Shown here piece after piece: positions 8,195-17,780 of a DNA stretch of 64,000 bases. A model generated the notes under the pieces. The model saw only the letters and a list, made by a program, of their open reading frames with translations. It was not told the origin of the DNA and made no database searches. This DNA comes from Rhodovastum atsumiense. GTDB lineage: Bacteria; Pseudomonadota; Alphaproteobacteria; Acetobacterales; Acetobacteraceae. A program made the translations under genes and the position numbers. The number at the start of each line of letters is the position of its first letter. Within the stretch, counting starts at the first letter, position 1. Location of the stretch: contig NZ_OW485601.1 in assembly GCF_937425535.1 (NCBI RefSeq), positions 1,107,001 through 1,171,000 on the forward strand, written 5' to 3'.

Positions 8195-11190
8195 GTCTCG
8201 GTCTCTCCCCCGATGGGGCCAATGTGGCGCAAGAATGCCGCCCGCACCTGATGCGCAAGCGTATCCAAGGTGGCGCGCAGCCCGGCCAAGTCAACCGGCG
8301 CCGGATCGAGCCCCGCCGCCGTGGTCGCCGCCAGCAGTGCCGCCGCGGTCGCCTCCGCCAGCTTCGCGCCGGGTGCCCGCCCGTAGGAAATGCGCAACAG
8401 CCCCTGCACGCTCCGCCAGACCCGGTCGGCGCGGATCAGCACCCCGGCATCCTCCGCCGGTAGCAACCCGGCATCGCAGAGCCGCGCCAGCGCCACCCGC
8501 GTCGTCGGATGCGCCAGCGCGGGATGAGCGGCGGCGTGGACGAGCTGCAGGGCCTGGGCGATGAACTCCACCTCGATCTGCCCGCCGGGCCGGAGCTTCA
8601 CGTCCCAGGCGCCGCCGCCCGGCAGTTCGCGCAGCATGCGGGCCCGCATCGCCGCGGCATCCGCGCGGATGCGCTCGGCCGGGCCGGCATTGCTGATCGC
8701 CGTGCGGATCGCCGCCTCGACGCGGGCCCGCAACCCCGGCGGCCCTGCCACCACCCGCGCCCGGGTCATCGCCATCCGCTCCCAGGTCCAGGCGCCGTTA
8801 TGCTCGAGCCCGGCCGCGTGGTAGCGCTCGAAGGCACCCAGCGACACCGCCACCGGCCCCTTGTTGCCCGAAGGACGCAGCCGCATGTCGACGGCGAACA
8901 TCGGCCCCACCGCATCCGGGGCGGTCAGCGCGGCGACATAGGCATGCACGGCGCGGATGAACCACTGGCTCGCCGCCAGCACGCGGGGGCCATCGCTCTC
9001 GCTGGCCTGCTCGGGATGGTCGTAGACGAACAGCAGGTCGAGATCCGAGCCGGCCATCATCTCCCGCGAACCGGCCTTGCCCAGCACGACCACCGCCATC
9101 TCCCCGCCGCGGACGCGGCCGAAGCGGATGGCAAAATCATCCAGCACCAGGGGCAGCAGCACCTGCAGCACCGCATCCACCATGCCCGACCGCGCCTCCC
9201 CGGCCCGGTCGGCGTCGATGCGCCCCTCCATGGTGGCGACCGAGATGGAGAAATCCTCGGCCCGCACGGTCGAGCGGATGATGCCGATCGCCTCTTCCAG
9301 CCCTCGTGCATCCGCCAGCCGGGTGCGCAGCGTGCGGGCGACGTCGCCGCCCTCGGCCGGCGAGAGCAGGCCCTCCAGCGCGCCGGGCGTGCGGGCGATG
9401 TAGTCGGCCAGCGACGGCGCGGCGCCGAGCATCGCCGCCACCCGGTCGAGCAAAGCCGGGTTGTGCTGGAACAGCGAGAGCAGTTGCACCCCCGCCGGCA
9501 GATGGCCGAGGAAGGCGTCGAAGCGGTTGAAGGCGGCGTCGGGCTGCGGCTGGCGCGCCAGGGCCTGCAGCAGCCCCGGCAACACCGTGCGCATCAGCTC
9601 CCGCGCCCGCTGCGAGCGCAGCGCCCGCAGCCGGCCCGCGAGCCAACTGCGCACCGCCTCGACGATCCGATCGGTCTCGGTGTACCCCATCGCCTTCAAC
9701 GCGGCCGCGGTGGCGGGCGGCGCCTCGCCGGTGCCGCTGAAATCGAGCGACTCCGCGCCCCTGCCTTCGGTCGGATCGGGCACGGCGGCGAACACCTCCA
9801 GATAGCGCGACTGCACCCGCTCCAGGTGACGCAGCAGCGCGCCGGCAAAGGCGGCGGCGTCGGGGAAGCCCATGAAGACGGCGAAGGCGTCCAACTGCTC
9901 CGGCTTCTCGGGCAGCGAATGGGTCTGCCGGTCCTGCACCATCTGCAGCCGGTGCTCGACCCGGCGCAGGAAGCGATAGGCGGCCCCCAGCTCGCCGGTG
10001 GTGCGCGCAGAGATGTGGCCGGCACGGGCCAGCAGCGCCAGCGCGGTCAGCGTGCGGGATTGCCGCAGCTCCGGGTTGCGCCCGCCCCAGACCAGTTGCA
10101 GCGTCTGCGCCACGAACTCGATCTCGCGGATGCCGCCTTCGCCGAGCTTCACGTTGTGCCCGGCGATCCGCGCCACCGGATCCGGCTGCGCGCCCAGGCC
10201 GGTGCCCTTGTGCGCGTCGATTCGCCGCTTCATGGCATGGATGTCGGCCAGCGCCGCGAAATCGAGATGGCGGCGCCAGACGAAGGGCCGGATCGCCTCG
10301 AGGAAGGCGGCGCCGCAGGCGAGGTCCCCGGCGACCGGGCGGGCCTTCAGCATGGCCGCCCGTTCCCAGTTCTGGCCCATGCTCTCGTAATAGGCGATGG
10401 CCGCCGGCAGGGCGATGCAGGGCGGGGTGGCGGCCGGGTCGGGCCGCAGCCGCAGGTCGGTGCGGAACACGTAGCCGTTCGCATCCCGCGCTTCCATCAG
10501 GGACACGAGGCCGCGTGCCAGACGGGTGTAGAAGGCACCTGCCGCATCGCCGTGGTAAATACCGGAGTCGGGATCCTGCAGAAGGACGAGGTCGACATCG
10601 CTGGAATAGTTCAGCTCGCGCGCGCCGAGCTTGCCCATGCCGAGCACCACGAAGCCGCTGCCCAGCTCAGGCTGTTCCGGATCGGGCAGGCGCAGGTCCC
10701 CGCTGGCATGGCCGGCCCGCAGCAGATGGGCGACCGAGGCCCGCAGCGCGGCCTCGGCCAGATCGGAGAGGGCGGCGGTGACCCGATCGAGATCCCAGAT
10801 GCCACCGATATCGGCGACGGCGGTGGTCAGCGCGACCGCACGCTTGGCCGCCCGCAGCGTCGCCGCGAGCTGCGCCCGCGGGGCATCCGGCGCCATCGCG
10901 GCGATCGCTGCCATGGCGCGCCGCACCGGCTCCTCCGGCCCGGCCTGCACCAGCAGGCCGAGCGCGAGGGCCTCGCGCACCGCCAGGTCAGCCAGATACG
11001 GGCTGTTGCCGCCAAGCGCGCGCAGCATCCCGGCCACTGGAGGGTGACCGGCGAGCGCCGCCTCGGCCTCGCCGAGGGCGGAGAAACGTTCGATCAGGCG
11101 GTCCGCGGCGGCTGCATCGGCCGGCGCGGGCCAGTGCGCGGGCAGCGCGAAGCCGCCGGGACCACATGTCGGGGAGGGCGTCGTATTCAT
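8191..11190 (-). CDS. glnE: Bifunctional glutamine synthetase adenylyltransferase/deadenylase
   Basis: A 999-residue GlnE, which attaches and removes AMP on glutamine synthetase in response to PII state. Two nucleotidyltransferase domains are visible. The N-terminal deadenylylase has GMGKLGARELNYSSDVDLVL and the C-terminal adenylylase has VVLGKAGSREMMAGSDLDLL. Each has the G-S/D-x-D metal-binding pattern. Full length for the family. It is coupled to bcp by an ATGA overlap. Its 5' end is head to head with the AsmA-like gene, leaving very little room for promoters between them. Confidence 0.97.
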   Translation of the reverse strand: MNTTPSPTCGPGGFALPAHWPAPADAAAADRLIERFSALGEAEAALAGHPPVAGMLRALGGNSPYLADLAVREALALGLLVQAGPEEPVRRAMAAIAAMAPDAPRAQLAATLRAAKRAVALTTAVADIGGIWDLDRVTAALSDLAEAALRASVAHLLRAGHASGDLRLPDPEQPELGSGFVVLGMGKLGARELNYSSDVDLVLLQDPDSGIYHGDAAGAFYTRLARGLVSLMEARDANGYVFRTDLRLRPDPAATPPCIALPAAIAYYESMGQNWERAAMLKARPVAGDLACGAAFLEAIRPFVWRRHLDFAALADIHAMKRRIDAHKGTGLGAQPDPVARIAGHNVKLGEGGIREIEFVAQTLQLVWGGRNPELRQSRTLTALALLARAGHISARTTGELGAAYRFLRRVEHRLQMVQDRQTHSLPEKPEQLDAFAVFMGFPDAAAFAGALLRHLERVQSRYLEVFAAVPDPTEGRGAESLDFSGTGEAPPATAAALKAMGYTETDRIVEAVRSWLAGRLRALRSQRARELMRTVLPGLLQALARQPQPDAAFNRFDAFLGHLPAGVQLLSLFQHNPALLDRVAAMLGAAPSLADYIARTPGALEGLLSPAEGGDVARTLRTRLADARGLEEAIGIIRSTVRAEDFSISVATMEGRIDADRAGEARSGMVDAVLQVLLPLVLDDFAIRFGRVRGGEMAVVVLGKAGSREMMAGSDLDLLFVYDHPEQASESDGPRVLAASQWFIRAVHAYVAALTAPDAVGPMFAVDMRLRPSGNKGPVAVSLGAFERYHAAGLEHNGAWTWERMAMTRARVVAGPPGLRARVEAAIRTAISNAGPAERIRADAAAMRARMLRELPGGGAWDVKLRPGGQIEVEFIAQALQLVHAAAHPALAHPTTRVALARLCDAGLLPAEDAGVLIRADRVWRSVQGLLRISYGRAPGAKLAEATAAALLAATTAAGLDPAPVDLAGLRATLDTLAHQVRAAFLRHIGPIGGETET

Positions 11191-11207
11191 CAGCGCGCAG
11201 GCTGGGC

Positions 11208-14200
11208 GTGAGCAAGCCTCTCGGTCAAGCCGCCCGCAGCACCGGCCGACAGGTGCACCGGTTCCTGCAGATCGCGCTGGCCCTGGTGATCCTGCTCACC
11301 GCTTCCGCCGGCGTGCTGGCCTGGCGCCTGGCGCAGGGCCCGATCGAACTCGGCTGGCTCGCGCGGCGCATCGAAGCCGCCGCCAATCCCGAAGGCAGCC
11401 CGATCCGCGTCAGCCTCGACAGTGCCGGGCTGGCCTGGGAAGGCTTCAGCCAGGGCGTCGACATGCCCCTGGATATCCGGCTCACCGGCATCGTCGCCAC
11501 CGATGCGGCGGGAAACCGCGTCGCCGAGGTACCGGAAGCGGACGTGTCGCTCTCGGCGGCCTCGCTGCTGGCCGGGCGCATCGTGCCGCGGGCGCTGGAC
11601 ATCGAAGGTATACGCCTGCGTGCGCGTCGGAGCGAGGACGGTAGCGTCGCCGTCGATCTCGGCCCCTCCGGCGAAGCCGGGCAGACGGGCGCCGGCGAAG
11701 CCGGCCGGGCGGGCGATGCGGCCTCGGGTGATGCGCCCCCTGCGACGCAACCACAGGACTCCCGGGCGCGGGGGCAGGACTTCGTCGCCGATCTGGTGCG
11801 CGATCTCGCGCGGCCGGCGACCTCGGATGCCGGGGTGCTCGGCTCGCGCTGGTCACAGTTGCGCCGGGTCCGCGTCCGCGACGCGGCGCTGACGGTGGAG
11901 GATCGCCAGCTCGGCACCACCTGGCGGGCCTCGGAGGTGATGCTCGACATCCGGCGGCGCCCGGAAGGCGGGGCCATCGGCAAGGCGGAACTGGCGCTCG
12001 GGCTCGGTGACCAGGTCGTGCGCGCCTCCGCCGAGGCGATCCTGCAGGCCGGCAGCCAGACGACGACGGTGGCGCTGCAGCTCAGCCCGGTCAACCCGGC
12101 CCGCCTGGCCAAACTCGCCCCCGCCCTGGCCCCGCTCGCCGCCCTCGACGCGACGGTGACGCTGGGGGGAACGGCGGAGCTGAGCGACGATTTTGCCCCC
12201 CAGCGCTTCAGCCTGCGCACCCGTATCGGCGCCGGCCGCATCTTCCTGGGCGAAGGCAGCGCGCCGCTGCTCGGCGCCACGGCCGAATTCGACGGCACCC
12301 CCTCGCAGGCCGAGCTGCGCCTGACCCGGCTCGAGCTGGCCCCCCGGCCGGAGGGTCCGCGCAGCGTGATCCAGGCCAGCGCGGCGCTGCGCCGGGCGCA
12401 TGGGCGCCTGAGCGCCGACATCACCGTGGCACTCGACCAGGTGGCCTTCGCCGACCTGCCCGCGCTCTGGCCCGCCGGCGTGGGCGGGCCGGGCACGCGG
12501 CCCTGGATCACCCGCAACATCACCGCCGGCAGCGCCCGCAACGCCCGCATCGCGCTGACCCTGATGGCCGCCGAGGATTTCTCGGACGCCGATGTCACCG
12601 CGCTGTCCGGCGGCCTGGACGGCGAGGACCTGACGCTGCACTGGCTGCGGCCGGTGCCGCCGCTCGAACATGGCAATGCCCGCCTCAGCTTCGTCTCGCG
12701 CGACGAGATCGAGATCGCGGTCACCTCGGGGCGGCAGGCCGGCGGCACGCAAGGCGGCATCGCCGTGCAATCGGGGCGGGTGACCATCCTGGGCATCGCC
12801 GGCCATGACCAGTTCCTGAGCCTGGAGACCGACCTCGCCGGCCCGGTCCCCGACCTGCTCGCGGTGCTGAAGCATCCCCGGCTGCGCCTGCTCGACCGGC
12901 GCCCGATCCCGATCCAGGATGCCGCGGGGACCATCGCCGGCAAGCTCACCCTGACGCGGCTGCCGCTCAAGGACGATCTCCCGGTCGAGGACATCCGCAT
13001 CCAGTCGGTCGGCAAGCTGACGAAGCTGCATCTCGGCGGCATTGCCGCCGGCCACGACCTCGATCGCGGCACGCTGGATTTCGAGGCCGGGACCGAAGGG
13101 CTGAAGCTGCGCGGCTCGGCGACGCTCGCCGAGATCCCGACACAGTTGCAGGTCGAGATGGATTTCCGCTCCGGCCCGCCCACGCAGGTCCTGCAGAAGA
13201 TCACGGTCTCCGGCAATGCCGAAGCGCGCCAGCTCGCCGCCGCCGGGCTGGACAGCGCCGGGCTGCTGGATGGCACCACCGGATTGCAGGCGACCTGGCA
13301 AACCCGCCGCAACGGTCGCGGCGAGGTCAGCCTGCGCGCCGATCTCGGCCGGACGGTGCTGCAGTTGCCGCAACTCAATTTCCGCAAGCCGGCCGGACGG
13401 CCCGCGACCGGAGAGGCGCATGTCCTGCTCGAGCGCGACCAGGTGACGAGCATCGATCGCCTGCGCATCGATGGTGAGGGCGTGCTCCTGGCCGGCCGGG
13501 TCGGCTTCGCCGGCGGGCGCGCGCAACGCCTGCAATTCGACCGGGTGATGCTCGGCCCGGCCACCGATGCCAGCGGCGAACTGCGCATCCCCCAGGCGCC
13601 AGGCGAGCCTTGGGTGGCGACGCTGTCCGGTCCGAGCCTCGATGCCTCCGCCGAGTTCGGCCGCGACAGCACCTCGAAGCGCGAGAAGCGCGACGACGCC
13701 GACCGGCCAGGTCCCCCCTGGAAGGTGGACATGCGCTTCGAGCGCGTCGTGCTCGGCCCGGAAGGCCGGCTGATGCGCAGCGTCATGGCACGCGCGGAAA
13801 ACGATGGGGAAGTGATCCGGCGCGGCCTGCTGGAAGGCCGCACCTCCACCAACAAGGGCTTCCGCATCGAAATCACGCCGCAGCCGGGCGGACGGACGCT
13901 GAACGGCAGTGCCGAGGATGCCGGCGGGTTGTTGCGGGCGCTCGACGTGGTGGACGACATGCAGGGCGGGCACATGACGGTGACTGGCCGTTATGACGAC
14001 AGCCGGGCCGGCCACCCGCTTTCGGGCACGGCGGAGATCGTCGATTTCCGCATGCGCAACACCCCGAGCCTCGCCAAGCTGCTGCAGGTGATGACGCTGT
14101 ACGGGCTGGTCGAGGCGCTGCAGGGGCCGGGGCTGGGCTTTGACCGGCTGATCGCCCCGTTCCGGTTGACCGGGGACGAGCTGGAACTGACCGATGCACG

Positions 14201-14507
14201 GGTGTTCAACGCCTCGCTCGGCATGACCGCGAAGGGACGGATCGATCTCGCCCGGCGGACGGCCGCGGTGGAAGGCACCATCGTGCCGGCCTATTTCTTC
14301 AACACGCTGCTCGGCAAGGTGCCGCTGGTGGGCCGGCTGTTCAGTCCCGAGCGCGGCGGCGGCCTGTTCGCCGCCACCTATGCGGTGCGCGGGAAGCTCG
14401 ATGATCCCACGGTCACGATCAACGCCCTGGCCGCGCTGACGCCGGGCTTCCTGCGCGGGCTGTTCGGGCTGTTCGACCTGCCGAACGGGGGCGGGCCGCA
14501 GAACTGA
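11208..14507 (+). CDS. AsmA/YhdP-like (DUF3971) envelope protein
   Basis: A protein of about 1100 residues with a single N-terminal membrane helix (IALALVILLTASAGVLAWRL) and a long beta-rich body. Near the C-terminus is the AsmA_2-like region (LLQVMTLYGLVEALQGPGL, then a segment ending in the FFNTLLGKVPLVGRLFSPE motif). YhdP/AsmA-family proteins are inner-membrane-anchored, periplasm-spanning grooves thought to move phospholipids to the outer membrane. I chose GTG 11208, which avoids overlap with glnE. An in-frame ATG at 11166 would overlap the glnE 5' end by 25 bases. Confidence 0.82.
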   Translation: MSKPLGQAARSTGRQVHRFLQIALALVILLTASAGVLAWRLAQGPIELGWLARRIEAAANPEGSPIRVSLDSAGLAWEGFSQGVDMPLDIRLTGIVATDAAGNRVAEVPEADVSLSAASLLAGRIVPRALDIEGIRLRARRSEDGSVAVDLGPSGEAGQTGAGEAGRAGDAASGDAPPATQPQDSRARGQDFVADLVRDLARPATSDAGVLGSRWSQLRRVRVRDAALTVEDRQLGTTWRASEVMLDIRRRPEGGAIGKAELALGLGDQVVRASAEAILQAGSQTTTVALQLSPVNPARLAKLAPALAPLAALDATVTLGGTAELSDDFAPQRFSLRTRIGAGRIFLGEGSAPLLGATAEFDGTPSQAELRLTRLELAPRPEGPRSVIQASAALRRAHGRLSADITVALDQVAFADLPALWPAGVGGPGTRPWITRNITAGSARNARIALTLMAAEDFSDADVTALSGGLDGEDLTLHWLRPVPPLEHGNARLSFVSRDEIEIAVTSGRQAGGTQGGIAVQSGRVTILGIAGHDQFLSLETDLAGPVPDLLAVLKHPRLRLLDRRPIPIQDAAGTIAGKLTLTRLPLKDDLPVEDIRIQSVGKLTKLHLGGIAAGHDLDRGTLDFEAGTEGLKLRGSATLAEIPTQLQVEMDFRSGPPTQVLQKITVSGNAEARQLAAAGLDSAGLLDGTTGLQATWQTRRNGRGEVSLRADLGRTVLQLPQLNFRKPAGRPATGEAHVLLERDQVTSIDRLRIDGEGVLLAGRVGFAGGRAQRLQFDRVMLGPATDASGELRIPQAPGEPWVATLSGPSLDASAEFGRDSTSKREKRDDADRPGPPWKVDMRFERVVLGPEGRLMRSVMARAENDGEVIRRGLLEGRTSTNKGFRIEITPQPGGRTLNGSAEDAGGLLRALDVVDDMQGGHMTVTGRYDDSRAGHPLSGTAEIVDFRMRNTPSLAKLLQVMTLYGLVEALQGPGLGFDRLIAPFRLTGDELELTDARVFNASLGMTAKGRIDLARRTAAVEGTIVPAYFFNTLLGKVPLVGRLFSPERGGGLFAATYAVRGKLDDPTVTINALAALTPGFLRGLFGLFDLPNGGGPQN

Positions 14508-14677
14508 CCAGCGGCCCCAGGCGCCTGGCCACGTTGGCGGGGTTTCACCCCGCACCCGACCAGGGCGCTGCCCTGGACCTGCCAAGGGCTTCGCCCTTGG
14601 AACCCATTCTTTGCCGCGTCCGGCCCTCGCCTTTCATGACCGTCCAAAGAAAATGACGAAACCAACGTAAAGGGCCG
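14508..14677. repeat. Modular palindromic intergenic repeat, copy A
   Basis: Directly after the AsmA-like gene come three palindromes: GCGGGGTTTCACCCCGC (14537-14553 region), CCAGGGCGCTGCCCTGG (14560-14576) and CCAAGGGCTTCGCCCTTGG (14582-14600), then ACCCATTCTTTGCCGCG. The same modules recur near 35.8, 47.4 and 62.5 kb. Function unknown; some may terminate the upstream transcript. Confidence 0.7.
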
Positions 14678-14707
14678 TTGACACATTACAGCGCGGCAAT
14701 TTATTCT
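14678..14707 (+). promoter_or_regulatory. Candidate sigma-70 promoter of pucBA
   Basis: A consensus TTGACA (14678-14683) is followed after 18 bases by TATTCT (14702-14707), about 135 bases upstream of pucB. The leader between them is uncharacterised. I looked for a clear PpsR/CrtJ site (TGT-N12-ACA) and did not find one. Confidence 0.5.
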
Positions 14708-14841
14708 CCATCCGTGTTCACGAGCTGGGTGGCAGCCACTGCCATCAGGTGATGACTTTGTCGGGCAACACGTTCCGATGACGACCCTGCCGCGGGGCAT
14801 CGCGGAGAAACGTGTCAATCCTCCTAGTTGGAGAGTTAGTC

Positions 14842-14979
14842 ATGGCGAACAGCCTGTCGGGCCTGACCGACGACGAAGCCCAGGAATTCCACAACCAGTT
14901 CAAGACCACCTTCTCGGCCTTCCTCGGCGTCGCCGCGGTCGCGCACCTGCTGGTGTGGATCTGGAAGCCCTGGTTCTAA
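14842..14979 (+). CDS. pucB: Light-harvesting complex 2 beta subunit
   Basis: A 45-residue antenna beta polypeptide too short for most gene finders. It has the classic pattern: a polar N-terminus with [13 protein letters not shown], a single membrane helix, and [14 protein letters not shown] at the end. The His in AVAH is the expected bacteriochlorophyll ligand, and the W-x-W-K-P-W-F ending is typical of beta chains. A GGAGAG ribosome site precedes the ATG. It is followed after 23 bases by the alpha subunit, the standard beta-alpha order. Confidence 0.93.
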   Translation: MANSLSGLTDDEAQEFHNQFKTTFSAFLGVAAVAHLLVWIWKPWF

Positions 14980-15002
14980 GCTGAGCTGAGGAGGATAATC
15001 TC

Positions 15003-15176
15003 ATGGCTAACCCGCAGGACGATTGGAAGATCTGGCTGGTTCTGAACCCGAAGACCTGGCTGCCGGTGATCTGGATCGCCGCGCTCGTGGTCGCGATCGC
15101 GGTTCACCTCGCCGTCGTGTCCCAGCCGAAGTTCAACTGGATCGGTGGCCCGGCGCCGGTTGCGGCGACGAAGTAA
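15003..15176 (+). CDS. pucA: Light-harvesting complex 2 alpha subunit
   Basis: A 57-residue antenna alpha polypeptide. It shows [19 protein letters not shown], then the membrane helix with the bacteriochlorophyll-binding His in [12 protein letters not shown], and a short periplasmic tail. A strong GAGGAGG site precedes the ATG. By position from that His, the residues that hydrogen-bond the B850 pigment in Rps. acidophila (Tyr44, Trp45) correspond here to two glycines. No pucC or second puc pair follows, so assembly factors must be encoded elsewhere. Confidence 0.93.
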   Translation: MANPQDDWKIWLVLNPKTWLPVIWIAALVVAIAVHLAVVSQPKFNWIGGPAPVAATK

Positions 15177-15179
15177 AAT

Positions 15180-15252
15180 AAGCGATTTATCGCTTCATTT
15201 TATTGGCGTGATAGCGGACAGGGCCGGATGGCTCTGTCCGTTATTTTATTGT
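15180..15252 (+). terminator. Tandem hairpin terminators after pucA
   Basis: First hairpin AAGCGA-TTTA-TCGCTT (15180-15195) followed by CATTTTATT. Second, stronger hairpin CGGACAGGGCC-GGAT-GGCTCTGTCCG (15215-15240) followed by TTATTTTATTG. Together they should end or stabilise the pucBA message and confirm that the operon has only two genes. Confidence 0.85.
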
Positions 15253-15268
15253 TACGGGCCTTCCGCCG

Positions 15269-16174
15269 TTAACCCGGTTCCGCGGGGCGGCGCCATTCCG
15301 CGACGGTGAAGCCCACCAGCAGCCAGAACCCACCGACCAGGAAGCCGCTGGCAACATCGGTCGTGTGGTGCACGCTGAGGAAAATCCGGCTGAAGCCGAC
15401 CAGGATGATGGCAACCCCGGTCCAGTAGGCGATATCGAAACGCCGCCGCGGGTTGGGCAGGTCGCGCAGGATCGCATAGGCGACGAAGCCGAAGGTCGCC
15501 ATGGCCCCCGTGGCATGGGCGCTCGGGAAGGACGGCGAGAGCGCCGTCGCCACGCCGTCCAGGAATTCCGGCCGGGGCCGGGCGATGGCGAACTTGCCGA
15601 TCCAGGTCGTCATCTGCGCGCCGACCAGGGTGAGCCAGAGCGGCATGATCAGCCAGAACCGGCGGCTCGCCCAGAGGAAGCCGGTCGCGGTCACCGCGAC
15701 CGCCCCGAGCGCTGCGCTTTCGCCGAGCGTGGTCACCCAGACGAAACCACGCAGCAGCCAGGGGGCACGATAGGGTGCGAGCGCGGCATTGATGCGATCA
15801 TCGAAGGGGGCGGTCGCCTCGCCGCTGACCACCACTTCGGCCAGTCCGCCGAACAACGCCGCCGCGTACAAGGCGGCAAGGATCAGCAGCAGCGCCGGCA
15901 GGCCGGAGAAGCGCCGCGGCGTGAGCCTCGCCGCCAGGGCCGCGTGCAGGCGGGGATACCTGGCCTCCAGCCAGGCCCGCAACGGCCGGGTGCGGACCCA
16001 GGCCCCCGACCGGCGCAGCCGCACCGCCCAGCGTGGCGCCAACGCCAGCGCCTGCCCCAGCGCCAGCCAGGCCAGCCGCCGGACCAGCAGCAGCGCGGCA
16101 ACGACAAGCAGGATGATCGCCAGCAGCAGCACGGTCCCTGCCCCTTCCGCGCCCGCGCCCACCTCCGGGGTCAT
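15269..16174 (-). CDS. PAP2-superfamily membrane phosphatase
   Basis: A 301-residue multi-pass membrane protein. The three PAP2 motifs are present: KFAIARPRPEF (K-x6-R-P), PSFPSAHATGA (P-S-x-H core) and SRIFLSVHHTTDVASG. Such enzymes dephosphorylate lipid phosphates such as phosphatidate, undecaprenyl pyrophosphate or PG-phosphate. The first hydrophobic segments precede the catalytic domain by about 90 residues. Its ATG overlaps the stop of the lipid kinase gene, so kinase and phosphatase are co-expressed, pointing to lipid head-group metabolism. Confidence 0.88.
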   Translation of the reverse strand: MTPEVGAGAEGAGTVLLLAIILLVVAALLLVRRLAWLALGQALALAPRWAVRLRRSGAWVRTRPLRAWLEARYPRLHAALAARLTPRRFSGLPALLLILAALYAAALFGGLAEVVVSGEATAPFDDRINAALAPYRAPWLLRGFVWVTTLGESAALGAVAVTATGFLWASRRFWLIMPLWLTLVGAQMTTWIGKFAIARPRPEFLDGVATALSPSFPSAHATGAMATFGFVAYAILRDLPNPRRRFDIAYWTGVAIILVGFSRIFLSVHHTTDVASGFLVGGFWLLVGFTVAEWRRPAEPG

Positions 16175-17043
16175 GGCACGAAGACCCCGATGGCACGGCG
16201 GCGCACGCGAAACCGCGCCGGGGTCTTGGTGGTGATCTCCCCGTCCGTGTTCACCGAGCGGGGACGGCGGGTGCGGATCTCGATCTGCTCGCCTTCCAGG
16301 GTGCGGATCTCCGACCAGGTGTCGAGGCGGCCGCTGCGCAGCGCCGGCAACAGGCGCAGCAGGCGCCAGAAGCTGGAGATCTCCAGGCTGTAGATGTGCA
16401 GTTGCCCGTCATCGATGCGCGCATGCTCCGAGACGGTCATGCCGCCGCCGTAGTGGCGGCCGTTGCCGACCGCCACATGCACCGTGCGCGAAACCTCGAC
16501 AGTGGGACCATGGATGATTTCCGCATGGAACGGGCGCAGCCGCGAGAGCACGCGCGCGCCGGCAATGGCATAGCCGAGCGGACCGAAGCGGCGCTTGGCG
16601 TCGCGACTCAGCGCCCGGGTCAGGTCCACGCCGAAGCCGATGCTGGCGACGTTGAAGAACGGATGCCCGTTGACCTCGCCGAGGTCGATGCGATGCACCT
16701 TGCCGGCGGCGATGATCCGCGCCGCCGCCTCCGGGTCGGCCGGGATCCCGAGCGTGCGGGCGAGGTCGTTGGCGGTGCCGAGCGGGATGATGCCGAGCGG
16801 CAGCCCGGTGTCCAGCAGCCCGGGGGCGGCGGCATTCATCGTGCCGTCGCCGCCGCCGATGATCACGCGATCGACCTCGCCGGCCAGGCCGCGGATCAGA
16901 TCCGACAGATCCCCGGCCCGCTGGCAGTCGCGGCAGAGCACTTCCTCCCCCGCCTGCTGCAGCACGCGGGTGACCGTGTCCCGCGCCCCGGCCCCGCTGC
17001 GGCTGTGCGGGTTGACGATCAGCAGCGCCGGGCGCCGCGTCAT
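16171..17043 (-). CDS. Diacylglycerol kinase family lipid kinase (YegS/BmrU-like)
   Basis: A 290-residue soluble lipid kinase. It shows LLIVNPHSRSGAG at the N-terminus and the nucleotide-binding IIGGGDGTMNAAAPGL near residue 65, then GIIPLGTANDLARTLGIP, the DAGK signature. VNTDGE near the C-terminus is also conserved. It overlaps both neighbours by four bases (TerC upstream, PAP2 downstream), forming a tightly coupled three-gene operon. The lipid substrate is not predictable. Confidence 0.9.
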   Translation of the reverse strand: MTRRPALLIVNPHSRSGAGARDTVTRVLQQAGEEVLCRDCQRAGDLSDLIRGLAGEVDRVIIGGGDGTMNAAAPGLLDTGLPLGIIPLGTANDLARTLGIPADPEAAARIIAAGKVHRIDLGEVNGHPFFNVASIGFGVDLTRALSRDAKRRFGPLGYAIAGARVLSRLRPFHAEIIHGPTVEVSRTVHVAVGNGRHYGGGMTVSEHARIDDGQLHIYSLEISSFWRLLRLLPALRSGRLDTWSEIRTLEGEQIEIRTRRPRSVNTDGEITTKTPARFRVRRRAIGVFVP

Positions 17044-17780
17044 GCGCCGCCCCCCTCGGGCCGGGCCAGGCGGCGGCGCCGGCGGCCGGCCATTTGGTTC
17101 AGCGTCTCGACCAGGGCAGAGAAGCCGATCGCGGCGTAGATGTAGCCCTTCGGCACATGCGCGCCGAAGCCATCGGCGACCAGGGTCATGCCGATCAGCA
17201 GCAGGAACGAGAGCGCCAGCATCTTCACCGTCGGATGGCGATCGACAAAGCCCGCGACCGGACCGGCGGCGAGCATCATGATCGCGATCGAAATGCACAC
17301 CGCCGTGACCATCACCCACAGCTCGTTGGCCATGCCCACCGCAGTGATGACGCTGTCGAGCGAGAACACCAGGTCTAGCGCCGCGATCTGGACGATGGCG
17401 GAAGCGAAGCCGATCCTTGCCGTGCCGGCGGTGCCGTGCTCGCCCTCGCCCTCGATGCGGGCGTGGATCTCCACGGTGCCCTTGTAGACCAGGAACAACC
17501 CGCCGCCGATCAGGATCAGGTCACGCCAGGAAAAACTGTTTCCCGCCACCGCGAACACCGGCGCGGTCAGGTGCATGATCCAACTGATCGTGGCCAGCAG
17601 CGCGAGTCGCAGCCCGAGCGCCAGGGTCAGGCCGATCCGTCGCCCGGCAGCCTGCTGCGCCGGTGGCAGGCGGCCAGCGATGATGCTCAGGAAAATCAGG
17701 TTGTCGATGCCAAGGACGATCTCGAGCGCCGTCAGGGTCAGCAGGCTCGCCCAGATCTGTGGGTCGGTCAGCCAGTCCAT
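17040..17780 (-). CDS. TerC family integral membrane protein
   Basis: A 246-residue multi-pass protein with the TerC/Alx signature acidic membrane motifs: ALEIVLGIDNLIFLSIIAGR near the start and ALDLVFSLDSVITAVGM mid-protein. TerC-family proteins handle metal export (Mn2+ in the Alx/YkoY branch) and tellurite phenotypes. ATG 17780 is preceded by GGGGGAT; an upstream in-frame extension lacks family residues. First gene of the operon with the lipid kinase and PAP2 phosphatase. Confidence 0.9.
   Translation of the reverse strand: MDWLTDPQIWASLLTLTALEIVLGIDNLIFLSIIAGRLPPAQQAAGRRIGLTLALGLRLALLATISWIMHLTAPVFAVAGNSFSWRDLILIGGGLFLVYKGTVEIHARIEGEGEHGTAGTARIGFASAIVQIAALDLVFSLDSVITAVGMANELWVMVTAVCISIAIMMLAAGPVAGFVDRHPTVKMLALSFLLLIGMTLVADGFGAHVPKGYIYAAIGFSALVETLNQMAGRRRRRLARPEGGGA

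Noticed and set aside
14640-14841. PpsR/CrtJ or FnrL operator upstream of pucBA
   Set aside because: No TGT-N12-ACA or TTGA-N6-TCAA match was found; only the sigma-70-like promoter can be supported.
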